From Allobacillus halotolerans (GTDB lineage Bacteria; Bacillota; Bacilli; Bacillales; Alkalibacillaceae), in the NCBI RefSeq assembly GCF_028743495.1, contig NZ_CP117968.1: a stretch of 64,000 nt of DNA, one strand, 5' to 3'. Positions 8,901 through 18,626 of the stretch are shown here, piece after piece (position 1 is the stretch's first letter; every line of letters starts with the position of its first letter). Below the pieces are notes generated by a model. That model was not told where the DNA came from. It saw nothing but the letters and a program-made list of their open reading frames with translations, and searched no databases. The position numbers and the translations under genes are program-made.

Positions 8901-8929
8901 TTCACTCTTAAGCAGTTATCATATATACT
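8901..8929 (+). promoter_or_regulatory. Candidate SigA promoter of odhAB
   Basis: TTCACT (8901-8906) and TATACT (8924-8929) are separated by 17 bases. It would give a leader of about 150 bases before odhA. The rest of the 244-base gap after the PrkA-like gene holds only a weak TGAGTC/GACTCA inverted repeat (8868 onward). Confidence 0.4.
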
Positions 8930-9085
8930 AGTTGGAGGATAAAGCCGTTTTCCACTCGGACTTCCAGTTAGTTTGTAAATCCTAATCTACGGGTAAACGT
9001 GTAATGGATATTCGAGCGGATAAACGACATGAAAATCATTAAGGACAATTGGATGAACAGTCCAAAATTGATGGGGGTAGTAATC

Positions 9086-11914
9086 GTGGCTATGGATGGG
9101 TCTAGCAATCGTATTTGGGAAGCTTTTCACGGTCCCAATATGGGCTATGTTGAAGAGCAATATGAACTGTTTTTAGACGACCCGGATGCAGTAGATGAAT
9201 CACTGCGTCATATTTTTGAACAATACGGGGCACCGGAATGGATGGATGCCGATGATGGTGGCCAAGTAGCACCGCAGTCAGGAGGCGCCACTTCATTTAC
9301 TGACTTGAAAAAGTTGACAAGTGCAATGAAGTTAGTTGAGGCCATTCGTCGACATGGTCATCTTGGTGCAGATATTTATCCAGTTGGCGGTCATGATCAA
9401 TCGCATGATTCGCTAATCGACCTTGAGAGTTATAATTTAACAAACGAAGACTTGAAAAAGATCGATGTTAAGTTGCTAGCAGGTCATGAACACAAAGGAA
9501 TTAATAATGGTTACGAATATATCGAGCATTTGAAAGAAAAGTATTTAGGAAAAACCTCCTATGAATTCAACCATATTCCAGATGATGAAGAGCGCGAATG
9601 GCTTTATCAGCAGGTTGAAACAGGAACTTTTGAAATTGACTTTTCAGATGAAGATAAAAAAGATTTACTAAAACGACTAGGTGAAGTAGAGGGATTTGAG
9701 GCATTCTTACAGAAAACGTTTGTTGCTCAAAAACGTTTCTCGATTGAAGGCCTTGATGTTATGGTTCCGATGCTCGACCACCTTGTTAAAAATAGTAACA
9801 AAGACTCCGTTGAACACATCATGATGGGCATGGCTCACCGTGGTCGTTTAAACGTCTTGGCTCATATTCTTGGAAAACCGTATGACAGGATTTTTTCTGA
9901 ATTTGCTCATTCTCCAAATAAAGAATTAGTACCTTCAGAAGGTTCAACAGGGATTAATTATGGTTGGACAGGAGACGTTAAATACCACTTTGGTGGAAAC
10001 TTTAAACAAGATGAATCAAAAACGAAGATCACATTAGGACACAACCCTTCTCACTTGGAATTCATCAATCCGATTGTTGAAGGATATACACGTGCCGTAC
10101 AAGATGAGCGGTCAAATAAAGGCGAAGCGAAACCAGACTTCAATAAATCATTCTCTGTACAAATCCACGGAGATGCAGCATTTATCGGTGAAGGTGTTGT
10201 CGCAGAAACCCTTAACCTTGCGCAACTACACGGTTATAAAACGGGTGGAGCCGTCCATATTATCGCCAACAACCTTGTCGGTTTTACAACCGATAAAGTA
10301 GAAGGTCGTTCAACAAAATATGCATCTGACTTGGCGAAAGGCTTTGAAATGCCTGTTTTACACGTTAACGCAGATGATCCGGTCGCTTGTATTCGTGCGG
10401 TTGAATTTGCTTATCAATACCGTAAAGAGTTCCAAAAAGACGTCGTTATCGATTTAGTCGGTTACAGACGTTATGGTCATAACGAAATGGATGAACCTCG
10501 TGGTACTCAGCCATTGTTATACCAGGAAATCGATGCGCATGATACAGCGTATGAAGTTTATGCGAAACGTCTAGTAGAAGAAAAAGTACTTTCCGAAGAA
10601 GAGCAAATGAAATATAAAGAGGATGCCATTCAAAAACTTCGGGATATTTATAATGGCATGAAAGAGCATGAAATCCATGAAACTTATGTGCCAGCCTTAC
10701 CTGAAGGAGTTGCAGATGAGCTCGATTCGATTGAAACAAAAGTGAATAAGGATGTCCTAAACCAAGTAAATGAAGATATGTTAAAACGTCCGGAAGGTTT
10801 TACTGGCTTCAAAAAACTTGAAAAAATTCTTAGACGTCGTGAGAATGCATTAGAAGAAGGGCAAAAAGTCGATTGGGCTCTTGGTGAAGCGCTTGCTTTT
10901 GGAACAATTTTGAAAGACGGTACACCAATCCGAATGACCGGTCAAGATTCCGAGCGTGGAACATTTGCGCACCGCCATCTCGTTTTGCGCGACGTTAAAA
11001 CAAATGAAAAGTACAGCCCAATGCACGGTATTGAAGGCGTGGATGCTTCCTTTAGCTTATATAACAGCCCATTGTCAGAGGTAGCGGTTTTAGGGTTTGA
11101 ATATGGCTATAGTGTGCAAACCGACGATACACTTGTCTTATGGGAAGCACAGTATGGAGATTTCTCGAATGTGGCACAAGTAATCTTTGATCAATTCATT
11201 TCATCTGGTCGAGCTAAATGGGGACAAATTGCAAGCCTTGTTATGCTTCTACCACACGGATATGAAGGTCAAGGACCAGAGCACTCCAGTGCACGTTTGG
11301 AACGTTACTTGCAACTATCAGCAGAAAATAACTGGACGGTGGCGAATGTGACGACTGCCGGTCAATACTTCCATTTATTAAGAAGGCAAGCTGCGATTGT
11401 TGGAAAAGAAAACGCTCGTCCGTTGATTTTGATGACGCCTAAGAGTCTCATTCGTAATCAGCGTGTTGCCGTTGATGGCACTGAGCTGAGCGAAGGAAAG
11501 TTCCAGCCTGTCTTAGAGCATAAAGAAACAGGGGATAATCCTGAGTCCGTGAAACGATTAGTCATCGGTAGCGGAAAAGTTATGGTCGACCTTGAAGAAG
11601 CTTTAGAGGACATGGACAATACAGAAAGCTTGCATTGTGTCAGATTAGAACAAATTTATCCATTCCCAGAAGACCGACTGAAAGAACTTCTGAAAAAATA
11701 CAAAAATGTTGAAGATATTGTATGGGTTCAAGAAGAGCCGAAGAATATGGGAAGCTGGGAATTCGTCAACGACAGAATTCGTGATATTATGAAGAAGAAA
11801 CAGAATCTCTTATATGTAGGTAGACCTGATCGTTCTTCACCTGCCGTTGGTGATCCAAACATTCACAAAGCAGAACAAAGTCAAATCATTGAAGAAGCAC
11901 TTAAGCTTGACTAA
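9086..11914 (+). CDS. odhA: 2-oxoglutarate dehydrogenase E1 component
   Basis: E1 is the thiamine diphosphate-dependent decarboxylase of the 2-oxoglutarate dehydrogenase complex of the TCA cycle. Recognisable blocks are the N-terminal FHGPNMGYVEEQYELFL segment, GMAHRGRLNVL, HIMMG, the ThDP-binding GDAAFIGEGVVAETLN, and the C-terminal transketolase-like part with GQDSERGTFAHRH and LPHGYEGQGPEHSSARLERYLQL. The frame is open from ATG 9029, but GTG 9086 preceded by GGGGGT gives 942 residues, close to the family's usual length in Bacillus, and removes an unrelated 19-residue lead; this start is my choice. odhB follows after 15 bases, so both form one operon. No gene for the shared E3 is in the window. 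Confidence 0.95.
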   Translation: MAMDGSSNRIWEAFHGPNMGYVEEQYELFLDDPDAVDESLRHIFEQYGAPEWMDADDGGQVAPQSGGATSFTDLKKLTSAMKLVEAIRRHGHLGADIYPVGGHDQSHDSLIDLESYNLTNEDLKKIDVKLLAGHEHKGINNGYEYIEHLKEKYLGKTSYEFNHIPDDEEREWLYQQVETGTFEIDFSDEDKKDLLKRLGEVEGFEAFLQKTFVAQKRFSIEGLDVMVPMLDHLVKNSNKDSVEHIMMGMAHRGRLNVLAHILGKPYDRIFSEFAHSPNKELVPSEGSTGINYGWTGDVKYHFGGNFKQDESKTKITLGHNPSHLEFINPIVEGYTRAVQDERSNKGEAKPDFNKSFSVQIHGDAAFIGEGVVAETLNLAQLHGYKTGGAVHIIANNLVGFTTDKVEGRSTKYASDLAKGFEMPVLHVNADDPVACIRAVEFAYQYRKEFQKDVVIDLVGYRRYGHNEMDEPRGTQPLLYQEIDAHDTAYEVYAKRLVEEKVLSEEEQMKYKEDAIQKLRDIYNGMKEHEIHETYVPALPEGVADELDSIETKVNKDVLNQVNEDMLKRPEGFTGFKKLEKILRRRENALEEGQKVDWALGEALAFGTILKDGTPIRMTGQDSERGTFAHRHLVLRDVKTNEKYSPMHGIEGVDASFSLYNSPLSEVAVLGFEYGYSVQTDDTLVLWEAQYGDFSNVAQVIFDQFISSGRAKWGQIASLVMLLPHGYEGQGPEHSSARLERYLQLSAENNWTVANVTTAGQYFHLLRRQAAIVGKENARPLILMTPKSLIRNQRVAVDGTELSEGKFQPVLEHKETGDNPESVKRLVIGSGKVMVDLEEALEDMDNTESLHCVRLEQIYPFPEDRLKELLKKYKNVEDIVWVQEEPKNMGSWEFVNDRIRDIMKKKQNLLYVGRPDRSSPAVGDPNIHKAEQSQIIEEALKLD

Positions 11915-11929
11915 AAGGAGGAAAATGAC

Positions 11930-13204
11930 GTGAAGGAAATCGTTGTACCGGAATTAGCTGAATCGATTACTGAAGGTACAGTAGCCGAATGGTTAGTCCA
12001 AAAAGGTGAAAAAGTAGAAAAGGGAGACGCCATCCTTGAATTAGAAACAGACAAAGTAAACGTTGAAGTTAACTCTGACTTTACAGGTGTTCTTGCAGAA
12101 GTTCTTGTAGAAGAAGGCGACGACGTTGAAGTAGGAGACGTTATTGCTAAAATTGATGAGAACGGTGAAGCAGGTGGTAGTTCATCAGAATCCAGTGAAG
12201 AAACAGTAGAGAAGGAAGAAAAGAAAGAAGAAGCATCTACTGAAGAGCCAGCGGAAGAAAAGAAAGCAGAACCTGCTAAAGAAGAAAAAGAACAAGCAGA
12301 CTCAACAGACCAGCCAGTTGCTTCTCCAGCAACACGTAAACGTGCGCGTGAACTTGGAATTGACTTAAATGACATTAAACCAAAAGATCCAGTAGGACGA
12401 ATTTCCAAAGAAGACGTGGAAGCAGCAGCAAGCCAGAAAGCAGAAGGCAGCAAAGCGAAGTCTTCGAAGAAAGAAGAAAGCAGCGAGAAAACAGAATTCG
12501 ACAAACCGGTTGAGCGTGAGAAGCTGTCTCGCCGTCGTCAAACGATTGCTAAGCGTTTAGTTGAAGTTCAACAAGAAGCGGCAATGTTAACAACGTTTAA
12601 CGAAGTTGACATGACGAATATTATGAAGCTTCGCAGTGAGCGTAAAGATGAATTCTTGGACAAACACGGTGTCAAACTAGGCTTTATGTCCTTCTTTACA
12701 AAAGCTGTTGTTGGCGCTTTGAAAGAGTTTCCATTAGTCAACTCTGAAATCCAAGGCAAAGAAGTCGTGAAGAAGAAGTTTTATGACATAGGTATGGCTG
12801 TATCTACAGAAGAAGGACTAGTTGTTCCTGTTGTTAGAGATGCCGATCGTTTAAGCTTTGCAGGAATTGAAAAAGAAGTTGGGGACTTGGCGAAAAAAGC
12901 TCGTGATGGAAAACTGACATTAGACGATCTAAGTGGAGGTTCATTCACAATCACAAATGGTGGTATTTTTGGATCCTTGCTATCCACACCAATCTTGAAC
13001 TCACCTCAAGTAGGTATTTTAGGGATGCACACGATTCAAAAACGTCCTGTCGTTATGCCAGATGACTCAATTGAAGTCCGCCCAATGATGTACTTGGCAC
13101 TTTCTTATGATCACAGAATCATTGACGGAAGAGAAGCTGTTCAGTTCTTGGTTCGTGTCAAAGAAATGATTGAAGATCCTTATGATCTACTATTAGAAGG
13201 ATAA
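11930..13204 (+). CDS. odhB: 2-oxoglutarate dehydrogenase E2, dihydrolipoyl succinyltransferase
   Basis: E2 forms the core of the complex and transfers the succinyl group to CoA. Of 424 residues, 1-76 are a lipoyl domain with the carrier lysine in ETDKVN (Lys42); a long Glu/Lys/Ser-rich linker follows (about 80-130), then a peripheral subunit-binding domain (ASPATRKRARELGIDLNDI, about 132-167), a second charged linker, and the catalytic domain with SYDHRIIDGREA (His395). The linkers are unusually acidic, in keeping with a salt-adapted cell. The start is GTG 11930 behind AAAGGAGG; a terminator lies downstream. Confidence 0.95.
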   Translation: MKEIVVPELAESITEGTVAEWLVQKGEKVEKGDAILELETDKVNVEVNSDFTGVLAEVLVEEGDDVEVGDVIAKIDENGEAGGSSSESSEETVEKEEKKEEASTEEPAEEKKAEPAKEEKEQADSTDQPVASPATRKRARELGIDLNDIKPKDPVGRISKEDVEAAASQKAEGSKAKSSKKEESSEKTEFDKPVEREKLSRRRQTIAKRLVEVQQEAAMLTTFNEVDMTNIMKLRSERKDEFLDKHGVKLGFMSFFTKAVVGALKEFPLVNSEIQGKEVVKKKFYDIGMAVSTEEGLVVPVVRDADRLSFAGIEKEVGDLAKKARDGKLTLDDLSGGSFTITNGGIFGSLLSTPILNSPQVGILGMHTIQKRPVVMPDDSIEVRPMMYLALSYDHRIIDGREAVQFLVRVKEMIEDPYDLLLEG

Positions 13205-13237
13205 TAAAAAAGTTAAATAGCTAATACTTTGAACATG

Positions 13238-13276
13238 GCACCTACTCCTAAAATTACGGAGTAGGTGTTATTTTTT
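13238..13276 (+). terminator. Terminator of the odhAB operon
   Basis: CACCTACTCC (13239-13248) pairs with GGAGTAGGTG (13258-13267), followed by a TTATTTTTT tail. Confidence 0.9.
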
Positions 13277-13734
13277 GCTCAAATAATACAGTATATTCCG
13301 ATATTAAAACTTCCTCGCGAACAATTTTTACAGCTTATGAATCATGATATTTTAGTTATTGTGCATGGACTCCTATCCTATTAATACGATGGTTATAGAG
13401 ATGTTAAATGCAATAAGAATGCAAATAGAAAACGTTTTCACAAATATAAATGTTGAAAATAGTTAGAAAAAATGAAAAATAACCTTCGTAATTTACATTA
13501 TTCATGATATAATGAAACAAACTTGTAATAACAACTTAATATTCTGATGATTTACATAGTTTAAATAAACATTGAAATTAAATATTTTAAAAAACTCTTG
13601 AAATTATAGCTGATTATGTATAATATATTTATTAACCAATTTCATTTATTGTACATATATGTCTGTTATTCCATTTTAAGTATTTTTTTATAGTTAAGAT
13701 TCTGAATTATTCTAAAACAACAGAGGTGCTTTCG
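13277..13734. other. AT-rich 460-base gap before the app operon
   Basis: Between the odhAB terminator and appD the sequence is very A+T-rich, with several TATAAT-like boxes (for example 13508-13513 and 13619-13624). No reading frame with a ribosome site and no clear RNA structure was seen. The size and composition suggest a regulatory region for the peptide transporter, but no operator could be named. Confidence 0.5.
13597..13624 (+). promoter_or_regulatory. Candidate promoter of the app operon
   Basis: CTTGAA (13597-13602) and a perfect TATAAT (13619-13624) are 16 bases apart. It is the best box pair in the gap and would give a leader of about 100 bases. Confidence 0.4.
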
Positions 13735-14757
13735 ATGAGCGAACATACTAAAGAAAATAAAGCCCCACTTCTAGAAGTAAAGAATTTGGAAACGGCTTTT
13801 CCGATTGACGGGGAGTACTACAACGCCGTAGATGATGTTTCATTTACTGTCGATCGTGGCAAAATCGTTGGTGTTGTAGGAGAATCCGGTTGTGGTAAAA
13901 GTGTCATGTCATTATCGATTATGCATTTACTACCGAAAGGAATCGGCAAAATAAAAGGTGGACAAATTCTTTTAGATGGAAAAGATATTACCAACTATAA
14001 CGATAAAGAAATGAATAAGATTCGCGGCAAAGATATATCAATGATTTTCCAGGAACCAATGACTGCATTAAACCCAGTCTTTACAATCGGTTTCCAACTC
14101 GAAGAAGTTTTGTTTAATCATTTCAAAATTTCAAAGAAGGAAGCACGACAAAAATCTGTTTCATTACTTCGGAGTGTAGGCATTTCAAGACCTGACGATG
14201 TCGTTCAGGAATATCCACACCAATTATCAGGCGGTATGAGACAGCGTGTCATGATTGCAATGGCTATTGCTTGCCAACCGCAATTACTGATTGCTGATGA
14301 ACCTACAACAGCACTTGATGTAACTGTTCAAGCACAGATTCTTGATCTTTTAAAAGAAGTTCAATCAATTAATGACATGGCAATTGTACTTATCACCCAC
14401 GATCTAGGTGTAGTTGCTGAAATGTGTGATGATGTAATTGTTATGTATGCTGGAGAGATTGTTGAGAAAACCACTGTAGAAGAGCTGTTTGAAAATCCAA
14501 AACATCCATATACAGAAAAATTGATTGATTCCATTCCGAAAATGGCTGAAAAACAAGAACGACTCGGTTCCATTCCAGGAATCGTACCATCGTTAAAAAA
14601 CATGCCGCGGGTAGGATGTAAATTTGCCGACCGTTGTGCAAGAGCAATGCCGGAATGCACGACGATTACACCATTACTTGGCGAAGTGAAAGACGGTCAC
14701 GAAGTGGCATGTATCTTATACGATGAAAGCCGACCAAAAGAAAGGGCGAATGCGTAA
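13735..14757 (+). CDS. appD: Oligopeptide ABC transporter ATP-binding protein AppD
   Basis: One of the two ATPases of a peptide importer. The 340-residue protein has Walker A GESGCGKS, the signature LSGGMRQRV, Walker B LLIADEPTTALDVT, the H-loop (LITHDLG) and the C-terminal OppD/OppF extension with GCKFADRC...CTT...ACIL, whose cysteines may bind an Fe-S cluster in relatives. ATG 13735 follows AGAGGTG. Gene order D-F-A-B-C matches the app operon of Bacillus rather than opp (A-B-C-D-F), which is why the app names are used. Its stop overlaps the appF start (TAATG). Confidence 0.88.
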   Translation: MSEHTKENKAPLLEVKNLETAFPIDGEYYNAVDDVSFTVDRGKIVGVVGESGCGKSVMSLSIMHLLPKGIGKIKGGQILLDGKDITNYNDKEMNKIRGKDISMIFQEPMTALNPVFTIGFQLEEVLFNHFKISKKEARQKSVSLLRSVGISRPDDVVQEYPHQLSGGMRQRVMIAMAIACQPQLLIADEPTTALDVTVQAQILDLLKEVQSINDMAIVLITHDLGVVAEMCDDVIVMYAGEIVEKTTVEELFENPKHPYTEKLIDSIPKMAEKQERLGSIPGIVPSLKNMPRVGCKFADRCARAMPECTTITPLLGEVKDGHEVACILYDESRPKERANA

Positions 14758-15782
14758 TGGCGACAACTGAGACATTCACAAATGCGGAAGTTAGAAAAGA
14801 ACAACGTGACGCAAAAGAAAATATTCTCGAGGTCAAAAATCTTAAAACCTATTATCCAATTAAAGGTGGATTTTTCAGAAGAACAGTAGGACATGTGAAA
14901 GCCGTCGATGACATTAGTTTCAATATTAAAAAGGGAGAAACATTTGGACTTGTCGGTGAATCGGGGTGTGGGAAATCGACAGCTGGTCGAACACTCCTAC
15001 GCTTGTTGAAACCAACTGAAGGGGAAATTATTTTCGATGGCGAAAACATTACTAATCTAGCTGGTAATAAACTTCGCAAAAAAAGACAAGACTTTCAAAT
15101 GGTATTCCAAGATCCCTATGCATCGTTGAATCCAATGCAGAATGTCGGTGAAATCGTTGCCGAACCGATCCGTAACTATAATACAGGTAAAAGTAAAAAA
15201 GAAATTGAAGAAGAAGTAAGGAACTTGTTGACACGAGTCGGCCTTCCACAAGATGCTTATGACAAATATGCACATGAATTTTCAGGTGGACAACGGCAAA
15301 GGATTGGGATTGCCCGAGCGCTTGCTTTGAACCCGAAATTTATCATCGCTGATGAGCCTGTTTCAGCATTAGATGTTTCGGTACAATCACAAGTTTTGAA
15401 TCTATTAATGGATCTCCAGGATGAATTTGATCTTACATATTTATTTATCGCGCACGACCTAAGTGTTGTAAAGCATATGAGTGATCGAATCGGAGTTATG
15501 TATCTTGGAAACCTAGTGGAATTGGCCGATAACGAATCGATTTACAATGAACCACTTCATCCTTATACGCAGGCATTAATTTCTGCCATACCTCATCCTA
15601 ATCCAAAGATGAAAAAGGAAAGGATCGTATTGGAAGGTGACGTACCAAGCCCTTCTAATCCACCAAGCGGATGTCCGTTCCATACGAGGTGTCCGATGGC
15701 TAAAGAGGAATGCTCAGAAATTAGGCCAACTTTAAAGGAGGTGAAGCCAGGTCATCACGTAGCTTGCATCCTTTATGATTAA
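14757..15782 (+). CDS. appF: Oligopeptide ABC transporter ATP-binding protein AppF
   Basis: The partner ATPase, 341 residues. It shows Walker A GESGCGKST, signature FSGGQRQRIGIARAL, Walker B FIIADEPVSALDVS, and the C-terminal extension GCPFHTRCPMAKEEC. The start ATG overlaps the appD stop by one base, so translation is coupled. The pair would drive uptake through the AppB/AppC membrane subunits encoded downstream. Confidence 0.88.
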   Translation: MATTETFTNAEVRKEQRDAKENILEVKNLKTYYPIKGGFFRRTVGHVKAVDDISFNIKKGETFGLVGESGCGKSTAGRTLLRLLKPTEGEIIFDGENITNLAGNKLRKKRQDFQMVFQDPYASLNPMQNVGEIVAEPIRNYNTGKSKKEIEEEVRNLLTRVGLPQDAYDKYAHEFSGGQRQRIGIARALALNPKFIIADEPVSALDVSVQSQVLNLLMDLQDEFDLTYLFIAHDLSVVKHMSDRIGVMYLGNLVELADNESIYNEPLHPYTQALISAIPHPNPKMKKERIVLEGDVPSPSNPPSGCPFHTRCPMAKEECSEIRPTLKEVKPGHHVACILYD

Positions 15783-15819
15783 GAAGTCAATTAATATTCA
15801 AAAAACAGGGGGAAAGAAA

Positions 15820-17613
15820 ATGAAGAAATCTTATTGGCTAGTTGCCATGATGCTTGTTCTTGCAATGTTCCTAGCTGCTTGTGGCGGGGATGATAGTGAA
15901 GAGCAAGGCAATGAAGATGAGGGTACAGAAGAAGAATCTTCTGATGAATCCTCAGAAGAAGGTACAGAGGAAGAGTCCTCGGAAGAAGGTTCAGAAGAGG
16001 CTTCTGGTGATGGTGAACCAGTTGATGGAGGAACATTGATTTATGCAATTGACTCAGAACCATCTGGTCCACTTGATATCAACTTCTATAGATCATCTAC
16101 TGAAGCTGAGATCAACCAGTTTGTTCAAGAAGGATTCATTGAATATGATGAAGAATTCAATCCAATTCCTCACTTAGCGGAATGGGAAACAGAAGATCAA
16201 AAAACATATAATTTCACGATTAAAGAAGGCGTAAAATGGCATAACGGTGACGAATTAACTGTTAATGACTGGGTATTCGCAATCGAAACGCTAGCACACC
16301 CTGATTATACAGGACCTCGTTGGGCAAACGTTCAAACGATCGAAGGTGCTGCTGATTTCCGTGAAGGTAATGCTGAAGAAATTTCAGGTTTGAATGTTAA
16401 GAGTGATTATGAAATTGAAATTACTTTTGATAAAGCGCGTGTAAACAACCTATTGAACCTATGGACAAACCCAATGAACCAGACAGCATTCGAAGGAATC
16501 GAAGTTGCTGAGATGGAAGAATCCGCTCCTTCTATGACTGAAATCGTTGGAACAGGACCTTTCAAAGTAAAAAATACATCTGCTGGTGAATATTATGAGT
16601 TAGAAAAGAACGAAGATTACTGGCAAGGCGAGCCACACTTAGATGGGCTGACAGTTCGTGTTGTAGCCAACACTTCTGTAATTGGTGCACTTGAGAACGG
16701 CGAAGTTGACATGGTTCCAGTTCACCCAACTCAAGGTAAAGAAGCAGACGCTTTAGACAACGTTTCTGTTATTACTTACCCAGGTGTTTCTTACTACTAT
16801 GTAGGATTCAAGCTAGGTGTATTTGATAAAGAAGCTGGAGAAATCGTTGAAGATAAGGAAAAATATAGTAACAAAAAGTTACGTCAAGCACTATGGCATG
16901 CAATCGACCGTGAACAGTGGATCGAAACATTCTTCGGTGGTTATGGTAAAACACTTAACGCACCAATCCCTACGTCTCACTGGATTGCTGCAGATAACGA
17001 TGACTTGAAACAATACGAATACTCTACTGAAAAAGCTAAAGAATTGCTAGCTGAAGCAGGTTATGAAGATACGAACGGTGATGGATTCGTAGAAGACCCT
17101 GAAGGAAATGAGTTTGTCTTATCATTCTCTCACTATGATACGGGTAACCCATCATTTGAAACTCGTGCACAAGCACTTGTTCAGCAGTGGGAAGCTGTCG
17201 GTGTCAAATCTGAATTAGAAATGGTAGAAGTACAAAACTATTATGAAATGATTGAAAACGATGATCCTGCAATCGAAGCATTCTTCGGTGGATGGAGTGT
17301 CGGTGCTGATCCAGACCCAACTGCACTATGGGCATCTGATCAACTATGGAACTACCCACGTTTCAACAATGAAGAAGCTGACCAACTTCTAGAAGATGCA
17401 CTTGATGTAGAAGTTGTGGGTGATGATAAAGACAAACGTAAAGACGTATACACTGAATGGCAGAAACTTGTAAACGAAGAAGCTCCTGCTTTAATCATTG
17501 GTGAGCTTGAAGAAGTTTACGCTGTCAACGAACGTGTAGGCGGACTTGAATATGATGTAACAGGATTCAACAACGCTATGAACTGGTTTGTTACAGACGG
17601 AGCAGATAAGTAA
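15820..17613 (+). CDS. appA: Oligopeptide-binding lipoprotein AppA
   Basis: Extracellular solute-binding lipoprotein of family 5 (SBP_bac_5), 597 residues. Signal peptide with lipobox FLAAC, then an extremely Glu/Ser-rich tether (about residues 22-68), followed by the binding fold with the family motif region NFTIKEGVKWHNGDELTVNDWVFA split over two strands. It captures oligopeptides and delivers them to AppBC. ATG 15820 follows AGGGGGA; the frame remains open further upstream into the appF end but without a ribosome site. The acidic tether is typical for exported proteins of halophiles. Confidence 0.9.
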   Translation: MKKSYWLVAMMLVLAMFLAACGGDDSEEQGNEDEGTEEESSDESSEEGTEEESSEEGSEEASGDGEPVDGGTLIYAIDSEPSGPLDINFYRSSTEAEINQFVQEGFIEYDEEFNPIPHLAEWETEDQKTYNFTIKEGVKWHNGDELTVNDWVFAIETLAHPDYTGPRWANVQTIEGAADFREGNAEEISGLNVKSDYEIEITFDKARVNNLLNLWTNPMNQTAFEGIEVAEMEESAPSMTEIVGTGPFKVKNTSAGEYYELEKNEDYWQGEPHLDGLTVRVVANTSVIGALENGEVDMVPVHPTQGKEADALDNVSVITYPGVSYYYVGFKLGVFDKEAGEIVEDKEKYSNKKLRQALWHAIDREQWIETFFGGYGKTLNAPIPTSHWIAADNDDLKQYEYSTEKAKELLAEAGYEDTNGDGFVEDPEGNEFVLSFSHYDTGNPSFETRAQALVQQWEAVGVKSELEMVEVQNYYEMIENDDPAIEAFFGGWSVGADPDPTALWASDQLWNYPRFNNEEADQLLEDALDVEVVGDDKDKRKDVYTEWQKLVNEEAPALIIGELEEVYAVNERVGGLEYDVTGFNNAMNWFVTDGADK

Positions 17614-17649
17614 ACCATCCGTTAGTATGAAACGATAAGGAGAATTTAC

Positions 17650-18615
17650 ATGTTAAAATATACACTCCGAAGATTACTAGGCATGATTCCAATGCTACTC
17701 CTTATCTCCATTGTAGTGTTTTCCCTGGCAATGTTTATGCCAGGGGATCCACTTGGTGGAGAAATTGATCCAACGAATTCTGATCCAGAGTACATTGAGG
17801 AAATGAGAGAAAAATTAGGATATAACGATCCAATTCATGTTCAATATTGGACTTGGGTTACCAATTTTGTACAAGGAGACTTTGGTAAATCTACACAGTA
17901 CAAAGTACAAGTCTCAGAACTCGTTAAATCTCGAATGCTGAACACGTTGTTTCTGGGTATAAGTTCGATTGTCATTACATATATCTTTGCTTTCGCAATG
18001 GGAATGACTGCAGGGAGAAAAGCTTACTCAAAATTAGATCATTTCATCGGCGGGTTAAATTATTTTGGCTTAGCAGTTCCAAACTATATTGCTGGGGTCG
18101 TCATAATTTATTTCTTCTCTTTTAAGTTAGGGTGGATTCCGTTTGGTGGTTCACATGAAATTGGACTTCAGCCAGGTACATTAGAATACTGGATTAGTCG
18201 ATTCCATTATGTGTTAGCACCTGCAATCGTACTTGGTGCATTAAGTACCGCTAGTTACACTCAGTTTTTACGTAACGATATCATTGAAAGTAGTCGAAAA
18301 GATTTTGTCCGAACAGCAAGAGCAAAAGGTACTTCAGAATCGAAAATCTATAACAGTCATATTTTAAGAAATTCCTTAATACCTCTAATAACGTTTTTAG
18401 GATTCGACATTGTAACTATTGTTAACGGTGCGGTCATCACAGAAGCAATATTTACGTATCCTGGGATAGGAACATTATTTTTAAACTCAGTGAACAACCG
18501 TGATTACTCCGTATTGATGACATTAACAATGTTCTTCTCGTTACTTGTATTAATAGGAAACTTAGTCGCAGATTTGCTATATGGAATAGTGGATCCGAGA
18601 ATTCGCATAGATTAG
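17650..18615 (+). CDS. appB: Oligopeptide ABC transporter permease AppB
   Basis: 321-residue inner-membrane permease with six predicted helices. It starts with the typical MLKYTLRRLLGMIPMLLLIS segment, has the large extracellular loop (GDPLGGEIDPTNSDPEYIEEM...) and the EAA cytoplasmic loop (DFVRTARAKGTSESKIYNSHILRNSLIPL) that docks on the ATPases. AAGGAGA precedes the ATG. It pairs with AppC to form the peptide channel. Confidence 0.9.
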   Translation: MLKYTLRRLLGMIPMLLLISIVVFSLAMFMPGDPLGGEIDPTNSDPEYIEEMREKLGYNDPIHVQYWTWVTNFVQGDFGKSTQYKVQVSELVKSRMLNTLFLGISSIVITYIFAFAMGMTAGRKAYSKLDHFIGGLNYFGLAVPNYIAGVVIIYFFSFKLGWIPFGGSHEIGLQPGTLEYWISRFHYVLAPAIVLGALSTASYTQFLRNDIIESSRKDFVRTARAKGTSESKIYNSHILRNSLIPLITFLGFDIVTIVNGAVITEAIFTYPGIGTLFLNSVNNRDYSVLMTLTMFFSLLVLIGNLVADLLYGIVDPRIRID

Positions 18616-18626
18616 GAGGAGTGGCT

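Noticed and set aside
9029..9085. Longer N-terminus for OdhA from ATG 9029
   Set aside because: The ribosome site is poor and the extra 19 residues do not resemble other OdhA beginnings; GTG 9086 gives the usual length. Not fully excluded.
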